This document shows, one piece after another, positions 25,683-33,778 of a stretch of DNA of 64,000 nt. How positions within the stretch are numbered: position 1 is the first letter of the stretch; the number at the start of each line of letters is the position of its first letter. The DNA lies in contig JBGCCY010000011.1 in the NCBI GenBank assembly GCA_045104975.1, forward strand, positions 1-64,000. The letters run 5' to 3'. The notes beneath the pieces were generated by a model. The model was not told the origin of the DNA and made no database searches. It saw only the letters and a list, made by a program, of their open reading frames with translations. A program made the position numbers and the translations under genes. The DNA comes from CAJQQY01 sp045104975. GTDB taxonomy: Bacteria; Bacteroidota; Bacteroidia; Chitinophagales; Saprospiraceae.

Positions 25683-28517
25683 TTATCTTTTCAATTCAGC
25701 TCTCCTTTTAATCCAACTCATTGCTAAACCAATCATCATCATAATTGAACCTGCCCAAAAGAAATTTATTCCAGGGAAAATGATGGCTTCAAAAACAATG
25801 TAATCAGTTCGAAGTGAATTGGTTGAAAACTCAATTGGATAAGTCATATTGGCTTCAGACTGAGCAATTCCAATACTCATTTTTCCAGTCGCAGGATCAA
25901 TTTTCGTGAATTGGAAATTTAATCCCTCCACAGCTAATTTATCCTTAATCATCATAGGGTTCATTTTTCTAATCAAATAGATTGGTTGAACGAATTGAGA
26001 TTTTGATTCTTCATTTTTAGTCACTTTCAATATTGCCCCAACTGCGATATCATCCTTTTCAGGTTGGTAGTTTGGATGTTTTGGATCACGAGCCACTTGT
26101 TCTAATTTCACCTCATAACCATTAAAGTTGATTGCTTCACCTTCCTTCAATTCAAAATTTTGATATTCCAGGTTCATCTCCGTTGCAAAAACTTTATCAA
26201 AAAAGCTAGTGGGTAATTTTATTTTAAACGCCAAATCATTGATTTGAATAGGGTAGGTGTAAACCAGGTTATTTCTTAAAACGGCAACTGGAGTAGCTTC
26301 GTAATTTTCAGGTTTTCCAAGTTGTTGTATTTTTACTTTTGCTCCGATGGCAAGATCCTTTTCCTTTGGTTCGTAATCAGGATGAGTTGCATTTGGAATG
26401 ATTGACTCAATAGAAATTAAGAACCGATTGATCATAGTGGTATCTGACAGAACTAAAGTATCTACGAAAGTCATTTCCGAACCAAGTGGTACTTCAATGA
26501 TTCGATAATTCAGGCTGTCTTCCATTTTTTGAGCTTCTTCTCGGTCAGCCTCTTTTTTAGGAAGGGTAGCTATATGCGTAAAAATATCTTTGTCTAAATA
26601 ATGTTGAGTGTCAGGATTGTAGGCTGCAACTTTAACTAATTTATTGTCAAATTGAGCAGTTGGATAAACCGTAAATTCTTCCACCACTTTACCTGCTTGA
26701 TCTAATTTTTTAAAATTAATATCATAGGTGCGCAGTCGATCAATCATCGAATCACGTTGGTAAGTAATTTCATAACCATTCAGCAGCGCAGGTTTTCCTT
26801 CAAAAAGAATAACATTACGTTTCAACATTTCCTCATTCAATAAACCTCTTTGCGTAAAAGGATCAGTTGAGATATGTTCTTTGTTTAATCCTGATGCTAA
26901 AATACCAACGATCATCAATCCAAATCCTACATGCGAAATAACTGAACCAGCCACTTTTAAATTTCCTTTGACGAAAGTAATTAGGTAGTCTAAGTTGGTT
27001 ATCACCGCAAATATTCCAGAAAATAATAAGATTTGATATTGCCAAGCATAAACGTTAATCCATTGAGCTGCAGCAAAAGTCAAGATTGCGGAAATCAACA
27101 AAGTAATTCCCAAATGCGTAAAATATTTTTTTGAAACAGCTCCCCAATTCGCTTCTTTAAATCTAAAGAATTGAGCGGCTCCTGTAAGTATTCCGATAAA
27201 AACTCCAATCCACAATTGGTATTTATTATGATGTTCCACCGGATCTTGAATGACATAACCATCAAAACCTGGCTGAAATAACTCTGCAATTTTATTATAG
27301 ACAGGAAGTGAAGTAGAAGCGGTAATCAAACAAGCTGAAAACAACAAAACCAAAGATCCGATAAACATCCAAAATTCTTTGGAAGCCAATGCTTCTTCTT
27401 TTTCAATACGTGGAATAGTTTTTTGCTTGACAAAAAAGATGACAAGTGGGACGATAAAAAAGAAAGAAGTAAAAACCAACAACTGTCTTTCCAAGCCCAT
27501 TTCTGTAAATGCATGAACTGAAGTTTCTCCTAAAACCCCACTTCTTGTCAAGAAGGTGGAATACAAAATAAAAAAGAAAGTCATGATATAAAACAGGTAA
27601 GTACTTCTAATGGAATGCCCCGTTGCTCTTGCCACTAAGTGTGTGTGAATCCCCGCAACGATTAAAATCCAAGGAACCAACGATGCATTTTCTACAGGAT
27701 CCCAAGCCCAATATCCTCCAAAAGTCAATGCTTCATAAGCCCAAGCTCCACCCATCAAAATTCCAGTTCCTAAAATAGCCCCTGAAAATAATGCCCATGG
27801 AAAAGATACTTTCAACATTTCATCATGTTTCCCATTCCATAAACCTGCGATAGCATAACAAAAAGGAATTGTTGTAGAAGCAAATCCTAAAAATAAAGTA
27901 GGTGGGTGAATAGTCATCCAATAATTTTGCAGCAAAGGATTCAATCCATTACCACTCAGTAATTCTACATAATCTGCTTGTGCAAAAAGTGGAATATTCA
28001 TGGTGTCTCTCAGCAAGAGTAGCGGATTTGCACCAATTTTAGTTTCAAAAATATAAACACCTAAAACCATTGAGCCAATAAAAAATTGAACCAATGACAA
28101 CATCGACATGACAGGTGCTTCCCAATTTTTAGCTACTCGAATTAATATAAATCCGAGGATCACATGCCAAAACATCCATAGCAAAAAACTTCCTTCTTGC
28201 CCTTCCCAAAATGCGGAAAGAATGTATTTCATTTCCAAATCATCGCTCACGTGAAGTTGCGCATATTGGTATTCATACATCCGAAAATACATCACATAAA
28301 AAATACATCCGATCGTCACAAAGAGACTTAGCCCGTGAACGATGTAACCTGCTCGGCCTATCTTTAGCCAATTACTCACTTCCGCTGATTCTTTTCTTTG
28401 CTCGGCAAAATAGTAAGCAATACATGCCAGCATACTTGCTACAAAGGATAAAATTATCGTCAATCTACCGATTTGACCTGGCAATAAGTTTTCGCCAATA
28501 TATTGGATTTCGTCCAT
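25683..28517 (-). CDS. ccmF: Cytochrome c biogenesis heme lyase, CcmF/CcsA family
   Basis: Inner-membrane protein of 944 residues that attaches heme to apocytochrome c. It has about 14 hydrophobic segments. The WWD heme-handling signature is seen as FGGYWAWDPVENASLVPW, followed by HTHLVARATGH with external histidines. WEGQEGSFLLWMFW and MTIHPPTLFLGFAS are further family blocks. Between the main membrane part and a final transmembrane segment lies a large periplasmic domain of about 350 residues, and the last helix ends in WIKRRAELKR. It lies downstream of ccmE in the same direction, so the pair forms a cytochrome maturation unit. CcmA, CcmB and CcmC are not in the window. Confidence 0.9.
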   Translation of the reverse strand: MDEIQYIGENLLPGQIGRLTIILSFVASMLACIAYYFAEQRKESAEVSNWLKIGRAGYIVHGLSLFVTIGCIFYVMYFRMYEYQYAQLHVSDDLEMKYILSAFWEGQEGSFLLWMFWHVILGFILIRVAKNWEAPVMSMLSLVQFFIGSMVLGVYIFETKIGANPLLLLRDTMNIPLFAQADYVELLSGNGLNPLLQNYWMTIHPPTLFLGFASTTIPFCYAIAGLWNGKHDEMLKVSFPWALFSGAILGTGILMGGAWAYEALTFGGYWAWDPVENASLVPWILIVAGIHTHLVARATGHSIRSTYLFYIMTFFFILYSTFLTRSGVLGETSVHAFTEMGLERQLLVFTSFFFIVPLVIFFVKQKTIPRIEKEEALASKEFWMFIGSLVLLFSACLITASTSLPVYNKIAELFQPGFDGYVIQDPVEHHNKYQLWIGVFIGILTGAAQFFRFKEANWGAVSKKYFTHLGITLLISAILTFAAAQWINVYAWQYQILLFSGIFAVITNLDYLITFVKGNLKVAGSVISHVGFGLMIVGILASGLNKEHISTDPFTQRGLLNEEMLKRNVILFEGKPALLNGYEITYQRDSMIDRLRTYDINFKKLDQAGKVVEEFTVYPTAQFDNKLVKVAAYNPDTQHYLDKDIFTHIATLPKKEADREEAQKMEDSLNYRIIEVPLGSEMTFVDTLVLSDTTMINRFLISIESIIPNATHPDYEPKEKDLAIGAKVKIQQLGKPENYEATPVAVLRNNLVYTYPIQINDLAFKIKLPTSFFDKVFATEMNLEYQNFELKEGEAINFNGYEVKLEQVARDPKHPNYQPEKDDIAVGAILKVTKNEESKSQFVQPIYLIRKMNPMMIKDKLAVEGLNFQFTKIDPATGKMSIGIAQSEANMTYPIEFSTNSLRTDYIVFEAIIFPGINFFWAGSIMMMIGLAMSWIKRRAELKR

Positions 28518-28545
28518 TTCAGTTTTATAAGTTTTGGAGGTTTTT

Positions 28546-28645
28546 TAGTTGAACAAGTAATTAGTTGATTAGTTGACCAGGTAAATAGTTGAATAGTTTA
28601 TTTCTCAAAATAATTACCTGACTACATACTCAACTGATCAACCAA
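28546..28645. repeat. TAGTTGA repeat array with inverted counterpart
   Basis: TAGTTGA occurs at 28546, 28562, 28570 and 28586, that is at 8- and 16-base spacing. From about 28611 to 28645 related units appear on the other strand (TCAACTGATCAACC), so the array can fold back on itself. It fills the 129-base gap between ccmE and ccmF and carries no gene. Confidence 0.65.
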
Positions 28646-28646
28646 A

Positions 28647-29048
28647 CTATCCTTTTTCATTTTTCAAGTACACTTCTTCATCCTTATATTTCGAAGGACA
28701 TTTAAGTAAGATTTCAGATGCTAAAAATTCATCACCTTTCATTTTGCCTGTCAAAACGATTTGCTCTGACAATTCAAAATCTTGAGGTTTCCCTTGATTC
28801 AGAATTACCTTTCGTTCTTCTTTATTATCATCCACCATATAAAATGAAAAATAATTAGGATCCTCCAATTCATCATAAATAATCTTTTTGTCTTTGACCA
28901 AGTGCCCGACCACTTTTACTTTACCTTCTGTCCCTCGTGCATCTTCAAAGTTGGAGTAAGTTGCTACCTCTCCACCTGCTGTGATAATTAGGTAAATAGC
29001 AATGCCGATCATAATCATTCCGATAAGATGTATCTTTTTCATAATCAA
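28647..29048 (-). CDS. ccmE: Cytochrome c maturation protein CcmE, Cys-type
   Basis: Periplasmic heme chaperone of 133 residues anchored by one N-terminal membrane helix (about 6-23, IHLIGMIMIGIAIYLII). The OB-fold strands KVKVVGHLV, FSFYMVDD and QIVLTGKM are present. Canonical CcmE binds heme covalently through His in HxxxY; here the same position reads LLKCPSKY, with C117 and Y121. This CxxxY variant is known from CcmE of Desulfovibrio and archaea and seems to be the form used here. It is followed by ccmF. An internal ATG at codon 3 is an alternative start. Confidence 0.9.
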   Translation of the reverse strand: MIMKKIHLIGMIMIGIAIYLIITAGGEVATYSNFEDARGTEGKVKVVGHLVKDKKIIYDELEDPNYFSFYMVDDNKEERKVILNQGKPQDFELSEQIVLTGKMKGDEFLASEILLKCPSKYKDEEVYLKNEKG

Positions 29049-29181
29049 TGGGTTTTTATAAACTTTAGGAATTTTAGCAAAGATAAGATGTGTTCTGTTG
29101 GTAATATTCTTTTTTATGTAAAATTTCGAACTAATTGGGAATTTTTAGAGAATTTTTGATGCAACATATTAAAAATTAGCA

Positions 29182-29787
29182 CTAAAATTTTATTCGAAAA
29201 CCAGTTTCCAGCCCCACATTATATAAATGCTCTTCCACTTCCACAGCTGAAAATGTTTGTGTAAAATGATACCGAAAAATAGGTTGGAAAAAAAGTGCCA
29301 AATCAAGACTGAAATTATAATCAAAACCAACCGCTACAAAAGCAGAATGGTGAACTAATCGCTCATACCTGAAATCATCGATGTCAAAATTTAAATTAAA
29401 AAGAATGCCTACCCCTAACTCTGAATAAAGTTGAATCTTTCTGTTCCCGTAATAATATCTTAAAGCCAAAGGTATTTCCAAGAAGTTATGGATAGTGGAA
29501 GCAGAATCAAGATCAGATTGGTAGCCCGTTTTCAAATATCGGATTCCAGTTTTTAGCGCAACTTTTTCTTCGTACAATTCTCCTAAGTAAAAATTGAAAT
29601 TTAAACCATATCGAAAACTGGTTCTTTGTTTATCTTTTAAATTTCGAGTTTGAAGCGTTAAGAAATTATCAGATTGAAGTGTTCGATAAGATTGCTCTAT
29701 TGAAAAAACGGGGTCAACCGACATTTGAATTTGCCCAAAAGATAAGCTGGAGTAAAAGGAAAAAAATAGGATTAGTTTTAAGAACAT
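29182..29787 (-). CDS. Outer-membrane beta-barrel protein (PorT-like)
   Basis: A 201-residue protein with a signal peptide (MFLKLILFFSFYSSLSFGQ) and about eight amphipathic strands, e.g. RTSFRYGLNFNFYLG, VALKTGIRYLKTGYQS, PLALRYYYGNRKIQLYSELGVGILFNLNF and HSAFVAVGFDYNFSLDLALFFQPIFRYHF, ending ETGFRIKF with terminal Phe. This is the small porin/PorT-type barrel common in Bacteroidota. I chose the ATG at 29787; a longer frame starts 19 codons upstream but would precede the signal peptide. Function unknown. Confidence 0.75.
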   Translation of the reverse strand: MFLKLILFFSFYSSLSFGQIQMSVDPVFSIEQSYRTLQSDNFLTLQTRNLKDKQRTSFRYGLNFNFYLGELYEEKVALKTGIRYLKTGYQSDLDSASTIHNFLEIPLALRYYYGNRKIQLYSELGVGILFNLNFDIDDFRYERLVHHSAFVAVGFDYNFSLDLALFFQPIFRYHFTQTFSAVEVEEHLYNVGLETGFRIKF

Positions 29788-29831
29788 GGCTTTATTAAAA
29801 TTGAATTTTAGTGTAGGTGATCTACTACTCA

Positions 29832-29854
29832 GCAGGTTACCCAAAATAACCTGC
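29832..29854 (-). terminator. Hairpin after the Lnb-like gene
   Basis: GCAGGTTA (29832-29839) pairs with TAACCTGC (29847-29854), 8 bp with a 7-base loop. It follows the stop at 29891 on the minus strand. There is no clear T run, so it may act as a weak terminator or mRNA 3'-end stabiliser. Confidence 0.4.
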
Positions 29855-29890
29855 GTGAGTATATTTCAAAACGATCTTTTCAAAAAAAAC

Positions 29891-31063
29891 TTATTCTGTT
29901 TTCGTTTTTAACAAAGCTACTACTCGCATGGTTACTAATAAAATTATTGGAAAGGCCGCTGAATGAAATTCTTGTGGTAATATTTTCCAAAGCAAAATTA
30001 ACAATACATTTACAAACAAAGTGAACCATAAATATTTTTTCCAAAAACCATTTAATTTGTTGCGTAAGATGTTGATAGCTAGTAAGATATGAAAAGGACT
30101 CATCCACAGCATATTTAAATTTTCATGACAAACTTCATGATCCGTACCCATCCACATAAATACAAACAGCGCTCCTGATAATCCTAAAAGTAAAAAGATA
30201 ATGAAGTCCAACACTTTTGTAAGTGTATTGTTTTTTACTAAGAATAAAAGCCCAGTTAATCCACATAAAATCCAAAACAGCAATAAAGGAGTAATGCTAA
30301 ACCCAGCCACACTTGCTGGTTTTTTTTGAGGAACAATGATTGAATAGGGTTGCACGAGTGGGATCGAATTTCGAAGTTTTCCAAAAGTGAAATTTTGAGA
30401 AAGGAGATCCGGTAAATAAGTCTCTCCTTCAAAATCAGCAATTTCATCTGCGGGCATTCCTAAAATTAAATCCATTCCAAAATCAGCCCAAGGGCTTTTT
30501 GGATAAGTATCACCATTGATATAATAATCTAGTTGTTGTCGATAAGTCAGGTATGTTTTTTCAGGAATATCGTAAGTTAAATTTTGTCCCAAAGTATCTT
30601 TTAATACATCGAAAACTCTACTCGAACAATTATCGTAAAAAAAATCATATTGGTAATAAGCATTTTTAGGTTTGGCGTTATTGAGTAAATAATCAAAAAT
30701 GATCTGCTTTTCAGTAGAATTAAAATTAAAAACCTGCTCAATGACTAGTCGATTTTGAACAACATATTGATATTCAAATCTTCGATATTGATCGACGCCT
30801 AGTTTGTATAATAATTTTCCTCGGACAAATTTTACGACAAAATTAGGCGTATCGAAATCAAAAATCCCATAGTTAAAAACCATGTCGATCCCTTGCGAAG
30901 GATCTTTTACTCGCACCGCCGTATGCCCAAATAATTCGTAAATCGCTTCCCCTGGAGAGCAAGTTAATAAACTGATTTTTGCTTCTGGGCTTAAAGGTCT
31001 AGTTTGTGCAGAAATACTTCCACAAAAAAATATTAAGATAAATAGGAAGAGAAGTTTTTTCAT
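29891..31063 (-). CDS. Lnb-like (DUF4105) membrane protein, putative lipoprotein N-acyltransferase family
   Basis: A 390-residue exported membrane protein: signal peptide (to about residue 20), a periplasmic DUF4105 domain (21-250) and four to five C-terminal transmembrane segments (about 255-380). The domain shows the conserved CSPGEAIYELFGHTAVRV (C35, H47), FNYGIFDFDTPNFVVKFVRGKLLY and FFYDNCSSRV (C146), consistent with a Cys/His catalytic site. This family has been linked to Lnb, which N-acylates lipoproteins in Bacteroides. Whether this copy has that activity is not shown by the sequence. It is divergent from the FtsE-like gene, 26 bases away. Confidence 0.85.
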   Translation of the reverse strand: MKKLLFLFILIFFCGSISAQTRPLSPEAKISLLTCSPGEAIYELFGHTAVRVKDPSQGIDMVFNYGIFDFDTPNFVVKFVRGKLLYKLGVDQYRRFEYQYVVQNRLVIEQVFNFNSTEKQIIFDYLLNNAKPKNAYYQYDFFYDNCSSRVFDVLKDTLGQNLTYDIPEKTYLTYRQQLDYYINGDTYPKSPWADFGMDLILGMPADEIADFEGETYLPDLLSQNFTFGKLRNSIPLVQPYSIIVPQKKPASVAGFSITPLLLFWILCGLTGLLFLVKNNTLTKVLDFIIFLLLGLSGALFVFMWMGTDHEVCHENLNMLWMSPFHILLAINILRNKLNGFWKKYLWFTLFVNVLLILLWKILPQEFHSAAFPIILLVTMRVVALLKTKTE

Positions 31064-31089
31064 ATTATTAAAACCTGTATTTTTGAGTT

Positions 31090-31797
31090 ATGAATAACGA
31101 GCAGCAAATTACAAATAATACTATAGTAAGTCTTACCAATGTCTCCATTTTTCAACAACAAAATAAGGTGTTGGATGAGGTAAACCTAAAAATTAATCGA
31201 GGAGAGTTTTGCTATTTGATTGGAAAAACGGGAAGTGGAAAATCTAGTTTACTAAAAACATTATATGGCGACTTAGTCTTTAAAAATGGAAATGCACAAG
31301 TGGCAGGATTTGATTTAAGTAAATTGAATCGAAAATCCATACCTATGTTGAGAAGAAAATTAGGTATTGTTTTTCAAGATTTTAATTTGTTGGAAGATCG
31401 AACGGTAGGAGAGAACCTAGATTTTGTTTTGCAAGCGACGGGTTGGAAAGATGCAGCAGAACGAAAAAATCGTATTAATGATATTTTAACTGATGTTGGT
31501 TTATTTCATAAAAGTTTTAAAATGCCTCATGAAATTTCTGGTGGAGAACAACAAAGAGTGGTCATTGCACGAGCTTTATTAAATTCTCCTGAGTTGATTT
31601 TAGCAGATGAACCAACTGGAAATTTAGATCCAGAAACAAGTGATGAAATTTTATTTTTACTTCGAAGTTTAGCACGTAATAATAATACGGCGGTAATATT
31701 TGCTACTCACGATTATCGAATTTTAGAAAAATTTAATGGACGGATTATCCGATGTCAAAAAGGGAAAGTTTTGGACGAAGAGAATTTTGTTTTCTAA
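31090..31797 (+). CDS. ABC transporter ATP-binding protein, FtsE-like
   Basis: A 235-residue ATPase with all motifs: Walker A GKTGSGKSS, Q-loop FQDFNLLEDRTVGEN, signature ISGGEQQR, Walker B LILADEPTGNLDP and the switch His in ATHDYR. The insertion LLEDRTVGENLDFVLQATGW is typical of FtsE/LolD relatives; FtsE with FtsX links the divisome to cell-wall hydrolases. No ftsX is adjacent, and the gene is followed at once by a terminator, so the partner is elsewhere. In Bacteroidota a stand-alone ftsE is common. Confidence 0.87.
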   Translation: MNNEQQITNNTIVSLTNVSIFQQQNKVLDEVNLKINRGEFCYLIGKTGSGKSSLLKTLYGDLVFKNGNAQVAGFDLSKLNRKSIPMLRRKLGIVFQDFNLLEDRTVGENLDFVLQATGWKDAAERKNRINDILTDVGLFHKSFKMPHEISGGEQQRVVIARALLNSPELILADEPTGNLDPETSDEILFLLRSLARNNNTAVIFATHDYRILEKFNGRIIRCQKGKVLDEENFVF

Positions 31798-31815
31798 AAT
31801 AAAATTGCTTTTAAA

Positions 31816-31860
31816 AAAAGAGCTTCCAGATTTTTAAAATTTGGAAGCTCTTTTTTTTTT
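31816..31860 (+). terminator. Intrinsic terminator, near-perfect palindrome
   Basis: AAAAGAGCTTCCA (31816-31828) pairs with TGGAAGCTCTTTT (31842-31854); with one G-U pair the stem extends to the centre, and a run of T follows. The core TTCCAGATTTTTAAAAT is identical to that of the repeat at 43413-43483. Confidence 0.85.
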
Positions 31861-32854
31861 ATGAAAAATGGTTCACTAATTATAACAATAGACTTACAAA
31901 CCTGACTTTAAATAAAAGGTAAAAAACGTATTGCTATTTTTTAACATAAAATTAATTGACTTTCTGCAAAATAAAACTCAACTTGAAAGTGTTACTATTT
32001 AATATTGTGACATTAAGACATAAAAAAAGCTATAAAATAAAAATTCTAAAACTAAGTTTCATTCGAGATTAAAATCACTTTCAAACCTGTTGATTTTTCT
32101 CTGATGATTAACTAATCAAAACAAACCATATCGAAAAAAAAATTACCATTCTTTATTTTTCCTATTAATTTAATTTAGTACTACTGTATCTATTTAGTAT
32201 TCTTCTTAGGCGTATTTTGCGTTTAACGTAGTGATTATAACAATGTAATTACAAGTCAGGAATACAAGAGAATTTGTAATTAAAAAAAATCTCAAGCAAC
32301 GTTTTGAATTATTTAAGCATATAAGAATATAAGAAAAGCAACAAGATATTAATTCAATAAAAAAAGTTTGCTTTGATAATTACAAGAATGTATTTCCATA
32401 AAGGAATGGAAATGAAAATTGAAAAATGATCAGAAAACGAAATCAATAGATAGACTGATTTCTTTTATTTTTCCTTTTAGATTTTAGGATGTGTTTAAAT
32501 TTATTTATTTGAACTAAAAAGAATTATATTCTGATTTTGCTGTTAATTTAAAATTATGTTGTTTTTTGTATGCGTGTGTGTCTTGTTGTTGAAATATAAT
32601 TTTAACATTTGCTTATTAAAAAAGTAACTTAAAATTGCTTTTTATTAAAAATAAAAGCAGTTATTTGCGCCCGCTTTGAAAATCTGACAACTAGTTTCCT
32701 TTTTTAAAATTAAAAAAATAAAACATAGGGGGAATCCAATTTTCAAGTGTCTTAGAAATATATAACCTATTTAAAAACATTTTTTTTCGCTCAATTTATT
32801 TAGAAAAGCTAAATCATTAAAACTATTAACTAACTTATTTAAAATCAAATCACC
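31861..32854. other. About 1 kb without genes, A/T-rich
   Basis: The longest gene-free stretch in the window. No reading frame longer than a few codons looks coding on either strand. A small hairpin with arms TGCTTTT and AAAAGCA lies near 32637-32663, followed by the only GC-rich patch, TTTGCGCCCGC. The right end should contain the promoter of the beta-barrel gene at 32855. It could hold a noncoding RNA or a decayed gene, but nothing is recognisable. Confidence 0.5.
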
Positions 32855-33532
32855 ATGAAAAACCTATTTGTAATTCTATTGTTATCAGCAAGTTTTTTTA
32901 CAACTGCACAAATCAATTCATTTTCAGTAAGCGTTGACGGAAGTATTCTTTTTTCCGAATATGCGATGAGTCGTTCAGGTAATGCAGGAACAACTGCAGG
33001 AGTACGATTCGAACTTCCTATCGATCTTCCAGTAGGTCAAATTGCCATTAGCTCTGGATTAGAAATGTCAAATTATGGGAAGCAATATAACTATAATGAC
33101 ATGCGAACGGTAGGAGGAGAAGATCCTGGATTTCCAGTAATTGATGTAACTCGATTTGACTATAAGTATGTTGCAATTCCTTTGCGATTGAAGTATACCT
33201 GGAGAATGGTTTATGCTCAAGTTGGAGTAAAAGCAGAGAGATTTCAAAAGCAAGATTTAGTGGCAGAAGGTACTATGTCTGACCCAGCATACTTGGAAAA
33301 ACCTCTATTAGAGATTGATGATATTCGAGAGAATAATCTTTCGACAGAGTTTGCTTTAGGTTTCAATGTACAGATGCCTAATCGTCCAAACGTTGGAATT
33401 TACTTCGAACCAAATGTGAATTATATGACTAAGTCAATTTTCAAAAATTCAACTTTGGAGAATAACCAACTTTCTTATGGATTAAGAATTGGTGCAAAAT
33501 ATACTTTCAATAATTTAGGAAAGAGAAAATAA
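32855..33532 (+). CDS. Outer-membrane beta-barrel protein (porin family)
   Basis: A 225-residue protein with a signal peptide (MKNLFVILLLSASFFTTAQ) followed by amphipathic strands: AGVRFELPID, GQIAISSGLEMSNYG, YKYVAIPLRLKYTWRMVYAQVGVKAER, STEFALGFNVQM, NVGIYFEPNVNYM and LSYGLRIGAKYTF. YKYVAIPLRLKY is the hallmark strand of the small PorT/OMP_b-brl_2 barrels. It stands alone after the 1-kb gap and has its own terminator. Cargo unknown. Confidence 0.8.
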   Translation: MKNLFVILLLSASFFTTAQINSFSVSVDGSILFSEYAMSRSGNAGTTAGVRFELPIDLPVGQIAISSGLEMSNYGKQYNYNDMRTVGGEDPGFPVIDVTRFDYKYVAIPLRLKYTWRMVYAQVGVKAERFQKQDLVAEGTMSDPAYLEKPLLEIDDIRENNLSTEFALGFNVQMPNRPNVGIYFEPNVNYMTKSIFKNSTLENNQLSYGLRIGAKYTFNNLGKRK

Positions 33533-33636
33533 AACTCAACTGCGTGAGCAGTTTTATCATAAATAGAAAACGATACTCCTTAATTTTTTTTGAACAACAC
33601 ACCTTATTTTGGTATCACAACAACATCCTTAAAAAG

Positions 33637-33677
33637 AAAATCCTCGAAGGTCGAATGACTCTCGGGGATTTTTTTAT
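33637..33677 (+). terminator. Intrinsic terminator
   Basis: AAAATCCTCGA (33637-33647) pairs with TCGGGGATTTT (33662-33672), one G-U pair, followed by a run of T. It ends the beta-barrel gene about 105 bases after the stop. Confidence 0.78.
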
Positions 33678-33726
33678 GTGATAAAATAATTATTTAGTAG
33701 ATAATTTCGTCGTTTTAGTATTACTG

Positions 33727-33765
33727 AAAAGCTGAGTTAGCGTTTCAAGCGCTAACTCAGCTTTT
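33727..33765 (-). terminator. Perfect 16-bp hairpin after the DUF255 gene
   Basis: Arms 33727-33742 and 33750-33765 are perfectly complementary over 16 bp (AAAAGCTGAGTTAGCG and its partner) with a 7-base loop. It lies 14 bases after the stop of the minus-strand gene and ends in TTTT on either strand. Confidence 0.82.
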
Positions 33766-33778
33766 GGTGTGAATTATA

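Noticed and set aside
28211..28552. 113-codon plus-strand frame antisense to ccmF
   Set aside because: It is a shadow of the strongly conserved N-terminal membrane part of ccmF.
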